Shown: positions 1 to 8,676 of the stretch, piece after piece
How positions within the stretch are numbered: position 1 is the stretch's first letter
Layout of the letters: each line of letters starts with the position of its first letter
The notes under the pieces: model-generated
Told to the model about the DNA's origin: nothing
Database searches by the model: none
The model's input: only the letters and a program-made list of their open reading frames with translations
Assembly (NCBI RefSeq): GCF_003207955.1
Contig: NZ_NOXG01000009.1
Coordinates: 34,473-98,472, forward strand
DNA from: Novacetimonas pomaceti
Lineage (GTDB): Bacteria; Pseudomonadota; Alphaproteobacteria; Acetobacterales; Acetobacteraceae
DNA length: 64,000 nt
Direction: 5' to 3'
Program-made: the position numbers and the translations under genes

Positions 1-36
1 CGCGGGAAAATACCGCGCCCGCCGCCCGCGACATGA
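1..36 (+). CDS. 3' end of an upstream gene (partial)
   Basis: One plus-strand frame is open from the window edge to a TGA at 34-36. That TGA overlaps the ATG of the next glycosyltransferase in the ATGA manner seen several times elsewhere in this window. Only about eleven C-terminal residues are visible, ending in a Pro-rich stretch, so no function can be given. The overlap suggests a translationally coupled upstream gene of the same polysaccharide operon. The frame is short enough to be open by chance. Confidence 0.35.
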   Translation, partial: RGKIPRPPPAT

Positions 37-908
37 GGATCACGATCGGGATCGCCACCAGTGGGCGCCCTGAAATCCTGCGCGAAACCGTGGCCCAGCT
101 GCGTCGCCAGACCCATCCCGCGCAGCAGATCCTGATATGCGCCCCCACGGCGCAGGACATGGCAGGCCTGGATTCATCCGCCGGGGTAACCCTGCTGCAG
201 GGACCGCGCGGACTGGCACATCAGCGCAATGTCCTGCTGGATCATGCCAGGGATGCGGATATCATCGTGTTCTTCGATGATGATTTCCTGGCCGATCCCG
301 ATTACCTGGCACGCTGCGCGGACGCCTTTGCCGCGGATCCGGACATCGTGGTGGCAACCGGACGCGTCCTGGCGGACGGGGCGAAAGGGCCGGGCCTGAC
401 GGTGGCCGAAGGACGCGCCATGCTGGAGGATCCACGCGTCAACGACACATCGTCCCTGCCGGCCGTGCAGCCGGCGTGGAACGGATATGGGTGCAACATG
501 GCCTATCGTCTTGCGACCATCCGCGAGACAGGACTGCGCTTTGACGAACGCCTGCCGCTTTATGCATGGTACGAAGACATCGATTTTTCCCGACAGCTGG
601 GACAGCGGGGACGCATCGTGCGCGTCAACGGGGCGAAAGGCATCCATCTGGGCAGCAAATCCGGACGCACGCCGGGGCGTCGGCTGGGTTATTCGCAGGT
701 GGTCAATCCGCTTTATCTTTTCCGCAAGGGAACATTTCCCCTTGACCATGCCCTGCGCAGCATCGGGCGCAATATCGCGATGAACATCGTGCGCAGCCTG
801 TGGCCTGAACCCTATATCGACCGGCGGGGCCGCGTCGTCGGCAACTGGCTGGCGCTGCGTGACGCCATGCGCGGTCACGTCGCCCCAGAGAAAATGCTGA
901 CACTTTAA
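33..908 (+). CDS. Glycosyltransferase family 2
   Basis: A 291-residue GT-A fold glycosyltransferase that would move a sugar from a nucleotide donor to a lipid-linked or polysaccharide acceptor on the cytoplasmic face. It opens with the usual GT2 strand MRITIGIATSGRPE. A GPRGLAHQRN segment (57-66) leads into the metal-binding acidic motif FFDDDF (80-85). The acceptor-side acidic motif WYEDIDF is at about 179-185. The frame stays open to the window edge, so a slightly earlier start cannot be excluded, but this ATG gives a complete GT2 N-terminus. The next GT2 follows after 18 bp, so the two are probably co-transcribed in an exopolysaccharide or O-antigen operon. Donor and linkage cannot be read from sequence. 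Confidence 0.9.
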   Translation: MRITIGIATSGRPEILRETVAQLRRQTHPAQQILICAPTAQDMAGLDSSAGVTLLQGPRGLAHQRNVLLDHARDADIIVFFDDDFLADPDYLARCADAFAADPDIVVATGRVLADGAKGPGLTVAEGRAMLEDPRVNDTSSLPAVQPAWNGYGCNMAYRLATIRETGLRFDERLPLYAWYEDIDFSRQLGQRGRIVRVNGAKGIHLGSKSGRTPGRRLGYSQVVNPLYLFRKGTFPLDHALRSIGRNIAMNIVRSLWPEPYIDRRGRVVGNWLALRDAMRGHVAPEKMLTL

Positions 909-926
909 CTTGCAAAGGCTTTTTTC

Positions 927-1793
927 ATGTTCTTTTCCCTGATCATTCCGACACTGGGCCGGGTAGAGGAACTGCATGACCTTCTGCTGTCCCTGACCCG
1001 CCAGTCCCTGAAAACGTTCGAGGTTATCATTGTCGATCAGAATGACGATGACCGCCTTGTCCCCCTTGTTGCCGGGTTTGCGCAGACGCTGAGCATCCTG
1101 CATTTACGCAGCGACATCCGGCAATGCAATCATGCGCGCAACCTCGGCGCCCGCCATTCGGGCGGGGATATCCTTACATTTCCTGATGATGACTGCATTT
1201 ATACTGAAAATGTCCTGAAAACGGTTGACCGGATGTTCAGCAATGTCCGATCGCCTGAATTCATCACCGGATCGGTCATCACGCAGGAAGGACATGCCGG
1301 CCGTTCCGGACGATGGCATGCGCAGGAAACGGTCATCGACAGCCACACCGTCTGGACCTGCCTGATCGAATTCAATTTTTTCATCCGCCGCCCGGCATTT
1401 ATCGCGGTTGGCGGATTTGATGAAAGCCTTGGGCCGGGAACGCCCTTCGGATCCGCGGAAGGACAGGACCTGGCGCTGCGTTTACTCAAAAAAGGGTTTG
1501 CCGGACTGTATATTCCTTCCCTGCACATCATTCACGCAGACAAGCCCGTGGCGCTTAATGTCACGCGCGCCTATGGCTATGGCGCCGGGATGGGACGGGT
1601 CATGCGCAAGAACCGCCTTGCCCCTGCCACGGTCGTGTCATTCCTTCTGCGGCCGATCGCAGGCAGCATCCTTTATCTCCTGAAAGGAGATTTTTCAATT
1701 TCACGTTATTATGTAATGACATTCCTTGGAAGAATGAAAGGCTACCTTTCCTGCCGTGCGGAAATGGCGATGGAGGTTTCCCCGACAGGATAA
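927..1793 (+). CDS. Glycosyltransferase family 2
   Basis: A 288-residue second GT2 enzyme. The N-terminal strand FFSLIIPTLGR, the CNHARNLGARHSGGDI segment (67-82) and the acidic motif FPDDDC (85-90) are the nucleotide-sugar and metal-binding elements. A GPGTPFGSAEGQDLALRLL segment supplies the later acidic motif. An AAAGG ribosome binding site sits about ten bases before the ATG. It belongs with the preceding GT2 in one polysaccharide operon. Its last 52 bases overlap the 3' end of the minus-strand acyltransferase gene, so the two transcripts run into each other. The sugar specificity is unknown. Confidence 0.9.
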   Translation: MFFSLIIPTLGRVEELHDLLLSLTRQSLKTFEVIIVDQNDDDRLVPLVAGFAQTLSILHLRSDIRQCNHARNLGARHSGGDILTFPDDDCIYTENVLKTVDRMFSNVRSPEFITGSVITQEGHAGRSGRWHAQETVIDSHTVWTCLIEFNFFIRRPAFIAVGGFDESLGPGTPFGSAEGQDLALRLLKKGFAGLYIPSLHIIHADKPVALNVTRAYGYGAGMGRVMRKNRLAPATVVSFLLRPIAGSILYLLKGDFSISRYYVMTFLGRMKGYLSCRAEMAMEVSPTG

Positions 1794-2872
1794 ACCACCG
1801 GGGCCGGGGCGCGCACGGCAGCGATTTTTCCGGGATAACGACTGGATATGACCTGTCGCAGCGGTTCATCAATTCCCTTGAGCACACCGAATGATATCGC
1901 GATCGCCATGACAAGGACAAGGGGGGCTTCGATCTGGGCCATGCGCGCATGCATCGTGGCCTGAAACAGGCCATTGACCCAGCAGAAAACCGGATAATGC
2001 AGTGCATAAAGCGGATAGGAAAGTTCCCCCCCCAGAAGGGATATCCGTGACAGGCCGGACGAAAGACGCACGCGCGCGCCCGAAATGACCAGAAGTGGCG
2101 AAAACACCGCAATCCATGCCAGTTCAACCCCACGCGAAACAGCATACGGCCAGAAAAACAGCAACGCCATGACAGACAGGCTGGCCACGAATGTTATCCT
2201 GCCTGTCATGACGGCGGGAATGGAGGGCGCGAACCTGTACAGGGCCACACCGATAAAAAATGAAGCCCCGACCCGTGGAAAGCCGCTCAGGAACGTCGCG
2301 GGCACATCTCCTCCCAGGCCGTATATCCCCACCAGCGGCAGGCAGATGACGATGATCGCCAGCGACAGGTAACGCTGGTCAAGCCGTCGCGTCGCCCACC
2401 AGAACAGGTTGATGAAAAGTTCCAGAAAAAGAGAATATTGCGGACCATTAAGGGGAAAAACCTGCGGCCCGCCAATTACGCGCGGTGCCGACAGATAGGG
2501 AATGTCAAGCAGGGACAGCAGGACCGCGGTCAGGAATACGCCGTATGACGCGACCTCCCCATTCAGATGGCCGCGTGAGAGCACATATGCCGCCCCGATG
2601 ACGGTCGCCACGACGATGACCGGCATCAGGCGGACAAGCCGACGGAAAAGGAACTGTCCCATGGACAGGGATCCCTGCCCCATCATGCGCGTGCCATAGG
2701 AAAGCGACAGCACATATCCGCTGAGACAGAAAAACAGATCCACGGCCAGGCCGCTGTTGACCGCCAGTCCCGGTACATCCAGCCAATGGCCGAGGTGGAA
2801 TATCATGACGGAAAGGGCCGCAAAACCACGCACGCCATCCAGAGCCGCATAATGATGTCTTGGAGCCCCCAT
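1742..2872 (-). CDS. Membrane acyltransferase, family 3 (OafA/YrhL type)
   Basis: A 376-residue polytopic protein of the acyltransferase 3 family, which transfers acetyl or other acyl groups to extracytoplasmic sugars. The N-terminus has the hallmark ALDGVRGFAALSVMIFH, with the conserved Arg and His, then VDLFFCLSGYVLSLSYG and roughly ten hydrophobic segments. I chose the ATG at 2872 because AGGGAACGG lies just upstream and the family motif begins within ten residues. An in-frame ATG at 2995 would add 41 residues with no family resemblance. In this setting it probably O-acylates the polysaccharide built by the neighbouring glycosyltransferases. Its 3' end overlaps the convergent GT2 gene. Confidence 0.88.
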   Translation of the reverse strand: MGAPRHHYAALDGVRGFAALSVMIFHLGHWLDVPGLAVNSGLAVDLFFCLSGYVLSLSYGTRMMGQGSLSMGQFLFRRLVRLMPVIVVATVIGAAYVLSRGHLNGEVASYGVFLTAVLLSLLDIPYLSAPRVIGGPQVFPLNGPQYSLFLELFINLFWWATRRLDQRYLSLAIIVICLPLVGIYGLGGDVPATFLSGFPRVGASFFIGVALYRFAPSIPAVMTGRITFVASLSVMALLFFWPYAVSRGVELAWIAVFSPLLVISGARVRLSSGLSRISLLGGELSYPLYALHYPVFCWVNGLFQATMHARMAQIEAPLVLVMAIAISFGVLKGIDEPLRQVISSRYPGKIAAVRAPAPVVYPVGETSIAISARQER

Positions 2873-3079
2873 ATCCCGTTCCCTGTGCTGGATTGGACCA
2901 CGCCCATCATGTGATCTGTCGGATGAAACAGGCCAGCAGGCGGTACGGTTCTGGAAGATGGAAAATATTTTCGGCCGTTTACGTTCCGTCCCCATGTGCA
3001 GGTGAATGGAACAGACATTCGCGGCCGGCAGGGAATGCCCGCGAACAGGAGCATCCGGCGCATTTCCACGACCATTCCA

Positions 3080-3150
3080 TTTATGAAATATTACTCTGAT
3101 TATATATTAATAAGAAAATATATAATGGAAATTGTAATATTAAATTCTTC
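3080..3150. promoter_or_regulatory. AT-rich divergent promoter region of acyltransferase and galE
   Basis: This very AT-rich stretch lies between two divergent genes and contrasts sharply with the GC-rich coding DNA around it. It holds the inverted arms AATATTAC (about 3088) and GTAATATT (about 3136) and several TATAAT-like hexamers, for example near 3119. It probably contains promoters for both genes. No single -35/-10 pair could be assigned with confidence. Confidence 0.45.
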
Positions 3151-3268
3151 ATGACAGTGCTGTTCATATGGAACCCGTTCCATCTTCCGGTCGTTCGCGA
3201 CAAGCAGCCAGAGGGATCATCCCGGCAGGTTGGTTCAGATGGCATCCCAACATTACAGGAAAATTCCG

Positions 3269-4378
3269 ATGCATTACCTTGTGACAGGGGGGGCCGGTTT
3301 CGTCGGCAGCCATGTAGTACTTGCCCTGCGCGATGCAGGTCATTCCGTCGTGGTATTCGATAATCTCAGCACGGGACACAGGGCTGCCGTTCCTGCGGAT
3401 GTCCCATTGATTGTCGGTGACCTTTCGGATCAGGCCCTTCTGGGCGGGATCATGGAACGCGAAAGGTTCGACGGTGTCCTGCATTTCGCCGCCCTCTCCC
3501 TTGTCGGGGACAGCATGCGTTCGCCGTTCACCTACCTGCGGCAAAATTACTTCAACAGCCTGCAGCTTATCGAACTGTGCGTATATCATTCCATCCGCCG
3601 GTTTGTCTTTTCCTCCACCGCTGCGCTGTTTGGTACCCCTGAACAGCAGCCGATCATGGAACATGCGGGCGTCAATCCGGGATCCCCATACGGGGAAAGC
3701 AAGTTCCTGATAGAACGTGTCCTGCACTGGTCGGAAAAGATTTACGGACTGCATAGCGCATGCCTGCGTTACTTCAACGCCGCCGGATCCGACCCCATGG
3801 GACGCGCGGGCGAAGACCACCGCCCCGAAACCCACCTGATCCCGCTTGCGATCGATACCGCGCTGGGACGGCGCGAAAGCCTTTCCCTTTTTGGCGCGGA
3901 TTACGACACGCATGACGGAACATGCGTGCGCGATTACATCCACGTCACCGACCTTGCCCATGCGCATCTGGTCGCGCTGGAACAGATCGAGACACGCAGC
4001 GTCACATACAATGTCGGAAATACAACAGGTTTTTCAAACCTTGATGTCATTCGCGCCGTCGAACGCGTCACGGGGGAGCGTATCAACTGGTCCTGGGCAG
4101 ATCGCAGGCCGGGCGACCCGGCCATCCTGATCGCGGGTTCGCAACGGCTGCGCACGGAAACGGGATGGACGCCACGCATTGCCGCCCTTGATGATATCGT
4201 CGAAACCGCCTACCGCTGGCGCCTGACCCACCCGGAAGGATATGCGGCCCCCGCACCCCAGCCCGCATTTTCCAACGACGCCCCACAAATGCCCCCACAA
4301 ATGCCCCTGCCGCCGCATGTCGCGGACTTCCCCATTCCCGTCGCCGTGGACGAAGCATACCGACCCAGGCCGTCATAA
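3269..4378 (+). CDS. galE: UDP-glucose 4-epimerase
   Basis: A 369-residue extended short-chain dehydrogenase that interconverts UDP-glucose and UDP-galactose with bound NAD in the cytoplasm, supplying UDP-galactose for polysaccharide synthesis. The NAD fingerprint GGAGFVGSH is at residues 7-15, the catalytic Ser lies in FSSTAALFG, and the Tyr/Lys pair is Y141 and K145 in SPYGESK. The ATG at 3269 is preceded by ACAGGAAAATTCCG and starts directly on the Rossmann strand; an upstream in-frame ATG at 3230 has neither advantage. The C-terminus carries an unusual Pro/Met-rich tail of about 40 residues, partly encoded by a short tandem repeat. Other UDP-hexose epimerases of this family remain possible. 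Confidence 0.9.
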   Translation: MHYLVTGGAGFVGSHVVLALRDAGHSVVVFDNLSTGHRAAVPADVPLIVGDLSDQALLGGIMERERFDGVLHFAALSLVGDSMRSPFTYLRQNYFNSLQLIELCVYHSIRRFVFSSTAALFGTPEQQPIMEHAGVNPGSPYGESKFLIERVLHWSEKIYGLHSACLRYFNAAGSDPMGRAGEDHRPETHLIPLAIDTALGRRESLSLFGADYDTHDGTCVRDYIHVTDLAHAHLVALEQIETRSVTYNVGNTTGFSNLDVIRAVERVTGERINWSWADRRPGDPAILIAGSQRLRTETGWTPRIAALDDIVETAYRWRLTHPEGYAAPAPQPAFSNDAPQMPPQMPLPPHVADFPIPVAVDEAYRPRPS

Positions 4379-4479
4379 CGCGGATACCGGAATTCCGCCT
4401 CCACGGCACGGTCCATTCGTATGGGGAACCGTCATGACCCGATATCACACCATCGCAGAACGGGCAGGATCATAGTTCC

Positions 4480-6021
4480 ATGACATCTTCGCAACATGCG
4501 CGGCTGACCCGCATGCAGACGGTACTGTTCAATGCAGGATGGAACATGCTTGGCCGCATCGGGCCGGTCGCGGTTGCCCTGCTGGTGACGCCTCCGCTCA
4601 TCGACAGGCTGGGCCTTGCCCGGTGGGGCGTGCTGACCATCGCGCTCAGTCTGGTCGGGACATTCGGCATCTTCGATTTCGGGCTGGGGCGCGCGCTGAC
4701 CCGCGCCATTGCCGAACGCATTACCGATGGCTGCGAAGAAGAAAGCGCCAGCCTGACATTGACGGGCATCCTCACGCTTGGCCTGTTCGGGCTGGTGGGG
4801 GGGCTGATCGCCGCGTTGTGCGTGCGGCTGTGGGTTTATCACGGCCTGAAAATTCCCGCGGACCTGCGGTACCAGACGATGGTATCCATGTGGGTGCTGT
4901 GCGCGACCGCGCCACTGGTGATGATCAACGCCGCGATGTGGGGGGTCATGTCGGCCTATCAGGCGTTCCGCACGGCAAACCTGATCAATATTCCCATTTC
5001 CATCATGTATTACCTCGGCCCCCTGCTGATCCTTCAGGTCTGGGACAGTCTGGTGGGCGTCATGCTGGTGCTGGCGCTATGCCGGCTGGCGATGACGGTG
5101 GGATACGGGCTTGTGTGCCTGCGCATCATGCCCTCCCTGCGACATGCCCGCCCCGCGTTCGGACTGTTGCGGCCGCTGTTCCGCATTGGCGGGTGGATGA
5201 CCATTTCCAACCTGATGTTTCCGATCCTGTCCTATATGGACCGTTTCATGATCGCGACGGTGCTGTCGGCCGCCGTGACGGGATATTACACCACCGCGTT
5301 TGACGTGGTGGCACGCCTTTCGATGATCACCATGGCCGTGACCAGCACCGCCTATCCCGCCATGGCCGCATGCTGGCGGACGGATACCGCCGCCACCGTC
5401 GCCCTGTATCGCAACAGCATCCTGACGGTGGTGGGGCTGCTGTTCCCCTTCTGCCTGATCGGCTCCATCTTCAGCCACGATATTCTGGCGTTGTGGGTCG
5501 GGGCGGATTTTGCGCGGCACAGCACGCTTATCATGAAATGCCTGAGCATCGGGGTCTTCGTCTTCGGCATGGATGCGGTGGCTGCCGGTTTCCTTGACGG
5601 CATAGGGCGGGCGGAAATGAACGCCATGCTGTCGGTGGTGGAAGTCATCGTCTATATCCCGCTGCTGCTGCTGTTCCTGCACTGGTTCGGCGTCAATGGC
5701 GCGGCGTTCGCATGGGCCAGCCGCAGCGTCATGGACTGTCTGGTGCGCATCCGTCTGGGCATCCGGCTTTATTCGTGGCTGACACAGGTGATACGTCATC
5801 TGGTGCCGACGGCAATCGCGGGCGTGGGTGCCCTGCTGCTGGCGCTGCCCCATACCTCGCATCTGACCAGTTGCCTGATCGCCGCGGTTGGCCTGGTGGT
5901 ATTTTACGTCATCCTGTGGCGGCAGGGACTGGCGGATGAGGAAAGGAACTCCATACGCCAGATGCTCGGCCAGGCATGGACGCTGGGACGGCAGGGCCTG
6001 CGCTGGCATTCACAGGGATGA
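4480..6021 (+). CDS. Polysaccharide flippase (Wzx/MATE-like)
   Basis: A 513-residue integral membrane protein with about 12-14 hydrophobic segments, matching the size and layout of the oligosaccharide flippase / polysaccharide biosynthesis protein family. The first segment begins LFNAGWNMLGRIGPVAVALL, followed by FDFGLGRALTRAIAE, which is characteristic of these MOP-superfamily transporters. It would carry lipid-linked repeat units across the inner membrane for the locus represented by the upstream glycosyltransferases and GalE. An AGGATC ribosome site lies upstream of the ATG. Substrate and polymer type are unknown. Confidence 0.85.
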   Translation: MTSSQHARLTRMQTVLFNAGWNMLGRIGPVAVALLVTPPLIDRLGLARWGVLTIALSLVGTFGIFDFGLGRALTRAIAERITDGCEEESASLTLTGILTLGLFGLVGGLIAALCVRLWVYHGLKIPADLRYQTMVSMWVLCATAPLVMINAAMWGVMSAYQAFRTANLINIPISIMYYLGPLLILQVWDSLVGVMLVLALCRLAMTVGYGLVCLRIMPSLRHARPAFGLLRPLFRIGGWMTISNLMFPILSYMDRFMIATVLSAAVTGYYTTAFDVVARLSMITMAVTSTAYPAMAACWRTDTAATVALYRNSILTVVGLLFPFCLIGSIFSHDILALWVGADFARHSTLIMKCLSIGVFVFGMDAVAAGFLDGIGRAEMNAMLSVVEVIVYIPLLLLFLHWFGVNGAAFAWASRSVMDCLVRIRLGIRLYSWLTQVIRHLVPTAIAGVGALLLALPHTSHLTSCLIAAVGLVVFYVILWRQGLADEERNSIRQMLGQAWTLGRQGLRWHSQG

Positions 6022-6062
6022 CGCTGATCACCCTGCCTGTCGGCATGGTCGGCAGGCGGGGG

Positions 6063-6845
6063 CTATCCCCCCGTTTCGCTGCGCCAGATCATATAGGTCG
6101 CCACGCAGAAAATCACCCCGGCGAAAAATATGGTCAGCGCGCCGGACGATCCCGCCATCCGGCGCGACACCCGCATTCCGGCATAGCTTCCTACTGTTCC
6201 GCCGATAATGAACAGCGCCGCCAGCCCCCAGTCGATATAGCCTGAAATCATGTAACTGATCGCGGTGCTGAGGCCGAAGGCCGCGACAGCCACCAGCGAC
6301 GTGCCCACGGCGTTGAGGATCGGCATATGGGTCGATGCGATCAGTCCCGGCACGATCAGGAAACCGCCGCCGATCCCGAAAAAGCCGGACAGCAGTCCGG
6401 TCAGCCCGCCAAAGGTCATGACCTTTGACGCGTTCTGGCGATTGCACTGCGCATCGGCGCATCCACGATCATGCCGCCCCCGCAGCATGAGAAATCCCAC
6501 CCCGATCATCAGGATGGCGAAACACAGCAGCAGCCGCCTGCCATCGACCGCCTTTCCGACAGAGGCGCCAACCAATGCCCCCACGATGCCGCATGACGCG
6601 AAAATGGCCGCGCACCGCCATTTCACGGTCTGCGCGCGCGCATGATGCACCAGTCCCGCCAGGGCATTGACCGCCACGCTGACCGCGCTGGTCCCGATTG
6701 CCACATGCGGGTTCGACACCCCCACCACATAGACCATCAGCGGCACGGCCAGAATGGATCCCCCGCCCCCGATCAGGCCAAGGGTAAACCCCACGACACC
6801 CCCCGACAGCAGTTCAAGCAGCACATGCGCGGGATCAGACATCAT
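6063..6845 (-). CDS. TSUP (TauE/SafE) family membrane transporter
   Basis: A 260-residue membrane protein of the TauE/SafE family, which exports small anions such as sulfite or sulfonates. The N-terminal repeat GFTLGLIGGGGSILAVPLMVY and its internal counterpart TGLLSGFFGIGGGFLIVPGLI are the two Gly-rich family signatures. About seven to eight hydrophobic segments are visible. Paired ATGs at 6845 and 6842 follow a GGATGGCGG site; longer in-frame starts add non-hydrophobic sequence. It converges on the flippase gene. A cytosolic loop holds Cys/His pairs (HDRGCADAQC), which is uncommon but not diagnostic. Substrate unknown. Confidence 0.85.
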   Translation of the reverse strand: MMSDPAHVLLELLSGGVVGFTLGLIGGGGSILAVPLMVYVVGVSNPHVAIGTSAVSVAVNALAGLVHHARAQTVKWRCAAIFASCGIVGALVGASVGKAVDGRRLLLCFAILMIGVGFLMLRGRHDRGCADAQCNRQNASKVMTFGGLTGLLSGFFGIGGGFLIVPGLIASTHMPILNAVGTSLVAVAAFGLSTAISYMISGYIDWGLAALFIIGGTVGSYAGMRVSRRMAGSSGALTIFFAGVIFCVATYMIWRSETGG

Positions 6846-7289
6846 GCCACCGCCATCCACAAAAGCAGGGAATTCCCATCGATCCGTCGTTCCTCCACCA
6901 GGCCCATGCGTCCCGCGACAACGGCCGGAGGGCCGCATCGGGCGTCCCGGCCGCGTGCCCTTTTACAGCTATCAGGAATTTTTAAAAATCCATTTCCCTT
7001 CCCCCGCACGAACCCGCAGGACCATCCCCATAGGCGTGGCCGTTGCGGACGGCGTGGCATTTATAGGATCCATCAATGGAACAGGAAAATTTATATATGA
7101 ATTGACCAGAATTACCGTAAACCGCGCCCTTTTCATGCGTGATGCAGGTTCATTCAGGTTTTTTACCAGACGGCAATGGTAAATCAGGAAGATCAGAAGC
7201 CCCTTGGCAGCACTGGCGCGGTCATGCCCGGTATGAAAAACCCATGAAACGCGGATATCCCCCGTACTGCATGCCCCTCATCGAAAAGG
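6846..7289. other. Intergenic region between divergent transporter genes
   Basis: About 440 bases separate the TSUP gene (minus) from the MFS gene (plus). No convincing coding frame is present. The right half (7060-7200) becomes AT-rich and probably contains the MFS promoter. The near-symmetric string GGAATTTTTAAAAATCC lies at about 6975-6991. No terminator or RNA structure was recognised. Confidence 0.4.
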
Positions 7290-8507
7290 ATGGAGTTCTT
7301 GCCTGTTGCTCTGCTGGCCCTTGCAATCGGGGCTTTTGGCCTTGGCACCACGGAAACCATTGTCATGGGGCTGCTGCCCCAGTTATCAAGCGACCTGCAT
7401 GTCACGATCGCACAGGCGGGCCTTCTGGTGTCCGGCTATGCGATCGGCGTGACCATAGCCTCCCCGCTGGTGGCGGTGCTGACCAACAGTTTTTCCCGTC
7501 GCGATACGCTTTTGCTGATGATGGCCATCTTCATCGCGGGCAATGCCTGCAGCGCCATCGCGGGTGGATACTGGTTCCTGATGGCGGCGCGCGTCCTGAC
7601 GTCATTTTCCCATGGAACGTTCTATGGCGCGGCCTCCATCATGGCGGCCCAGCTTGTCGTACCGGAAAAACGGGCCGAGGCCCTCTCCCTCGTCTATATC
7701 GGCCTGACGCTTGCCATGATCCTCGGCGTGCCGTTGGGAACGGTGGTGGCACAGATGACCACGTGGCGCATGGCGTTCTGGCTGATCTGCGGCATCGGCA
7801 TCGTGGCATTGGGAACGATGTGGATATGGATCCCACAGGATGGAAAAGCCGCAACCCCCATCAGGCTGCGTGAACAGTTCCGCGCCATGACGCAGCCGCT
7901 GGTCGTGACGATGATGCTGGTGTCAATGTGCACCTCCTCCAGCATGTTTTCCCTGTTTACCTATATTTCACCCTTCCTGCAGGTCCGTACCGGCCTGACG
8001 CCGCATGTGATCGACGGCGTGCTGCTGATGATCGGCGGGGGGCTGTGCCTTGGCAATCTGCTGGGCGGGCGCCTGGCGGACTGGAAGATGCTGCCTTCGT
8101 GCGCCGGGCTGATGGCGGCCGTGGCGCTGGTGCAGCTCTGCCTGGCACCCGGCAGCCTGCATGTCTGGAGCTGCCTTGCGCTGCTGTTCCTGTGGGGAGT
8201 GTTCATCTATGCCCCGATGGCCCCGTTACAGACCTATGTGGTGACCTGTTCCGGATCGGCGCCCAATATCGCGGCCGTCATGAACCAGAGCTCCTTCAAT
8301 TTCGGCAATGCCATCGGGGCGTGGGCTGGCGGCGTGGTGGTGGGCACCCACTGGTCTTACGCCGGCCTGCCCATCCTTGCGGCATGCTTTGCCGCCATCG
8401 GTTTCGGGCTGGTGCTTCTGGCGCAGCATTTCCAGTCCAGGGATACGATACGCCCCCGTTCCACAATGGCCGCGACCTCCGCCCCATCTGAACACCTCCA
8501 TTCCTGA
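7290..8507 (+). CDS. MFS transporter, DHA1 (AraJ/YdhP-like) family
   Basis: A 405-residue major facilitator with about 12 membrane segments, similar in layout to the AraJ, YdhP and sugar-efflux group. The opening segment GAFGLGTTETIVMGLLPQL and the loop NSFSRRDTLLLMM (motif A region) are typical, as is RVLTSFSHGTFYGAASIMAA. These proteins use the proton gradient to export sugars or drugs. The ATG at 7290 has a close-set AAAAGG; a TTG three codons later is an alternative start. A strong hairpin terminator follows the stop. The substrate is unknown. Confidence 0.82.
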   Translation: MEFLPVALLALAIGAFGLGTTETIVMGLLPQLSSDLHVTIAQAGLLVSGYAIGVTIASPLVAVLTNSFSRRDTLLLMMAIFIAGNACSAIAGGYWFLMAARVLTSFSHGTFYGAASIMAAQLVVPEKRAEALSLVYIGLTLAMILGVPLGTVVAQMTTWRMAFWLICGIGIVALGTMWIWIPQDGKAATPIRLREQFRAMTQPLVVTMMLVSMCTSSSMFSLFTYISPFLQVRTGLTPHVIDGVLLMIGGGLCLGNLLGGRLADWKMLPSCAGLMAAVALVQLCLAPGSLHVWSCLALLFLWGVFIYAPMAPLQTYVVTCSGSAPNIAAVMNQSSFNFGNAIGAWAGGVVVGTHWSYAGLPILAACFAAIGFGLVLLAQHFQSRDTIRPRSTMAATSAPSEHLHS

Positions 8508-8591
8508 CCCGGGCCCGGTCAGGCGCCGCGTGGATGGCCGTTTTCCACGCGCCCGCGCCAGTCTCGGCAGGCCTTTCCATACGCGTCACAA

Positions 8592-8640
8592 ACGCCCTGA
8601 CGGGGTGACGCCCCCCCCCCCCCCGTCAGGGCGTCTCTTT
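8592..8640. terminator. Bidirectional hairpin terminator with poly-C loop
   Basis: A perfect 14-bp stem (8592-8605 with 8621-8634) lies between the convergent MFS and D-lactate dehydrogenase genes. T-rich sequence follows on the plus strand. The loop and right arm contain an uninterrupted run of 14 C (8611-8624). The placement and symmetry suggest it ends transcription from both sides. Confidence 0.75.
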
Positions 8641-8676
8641 CTCTTTCATGAAGCATGGGCCGTCCCGCAATAACGG

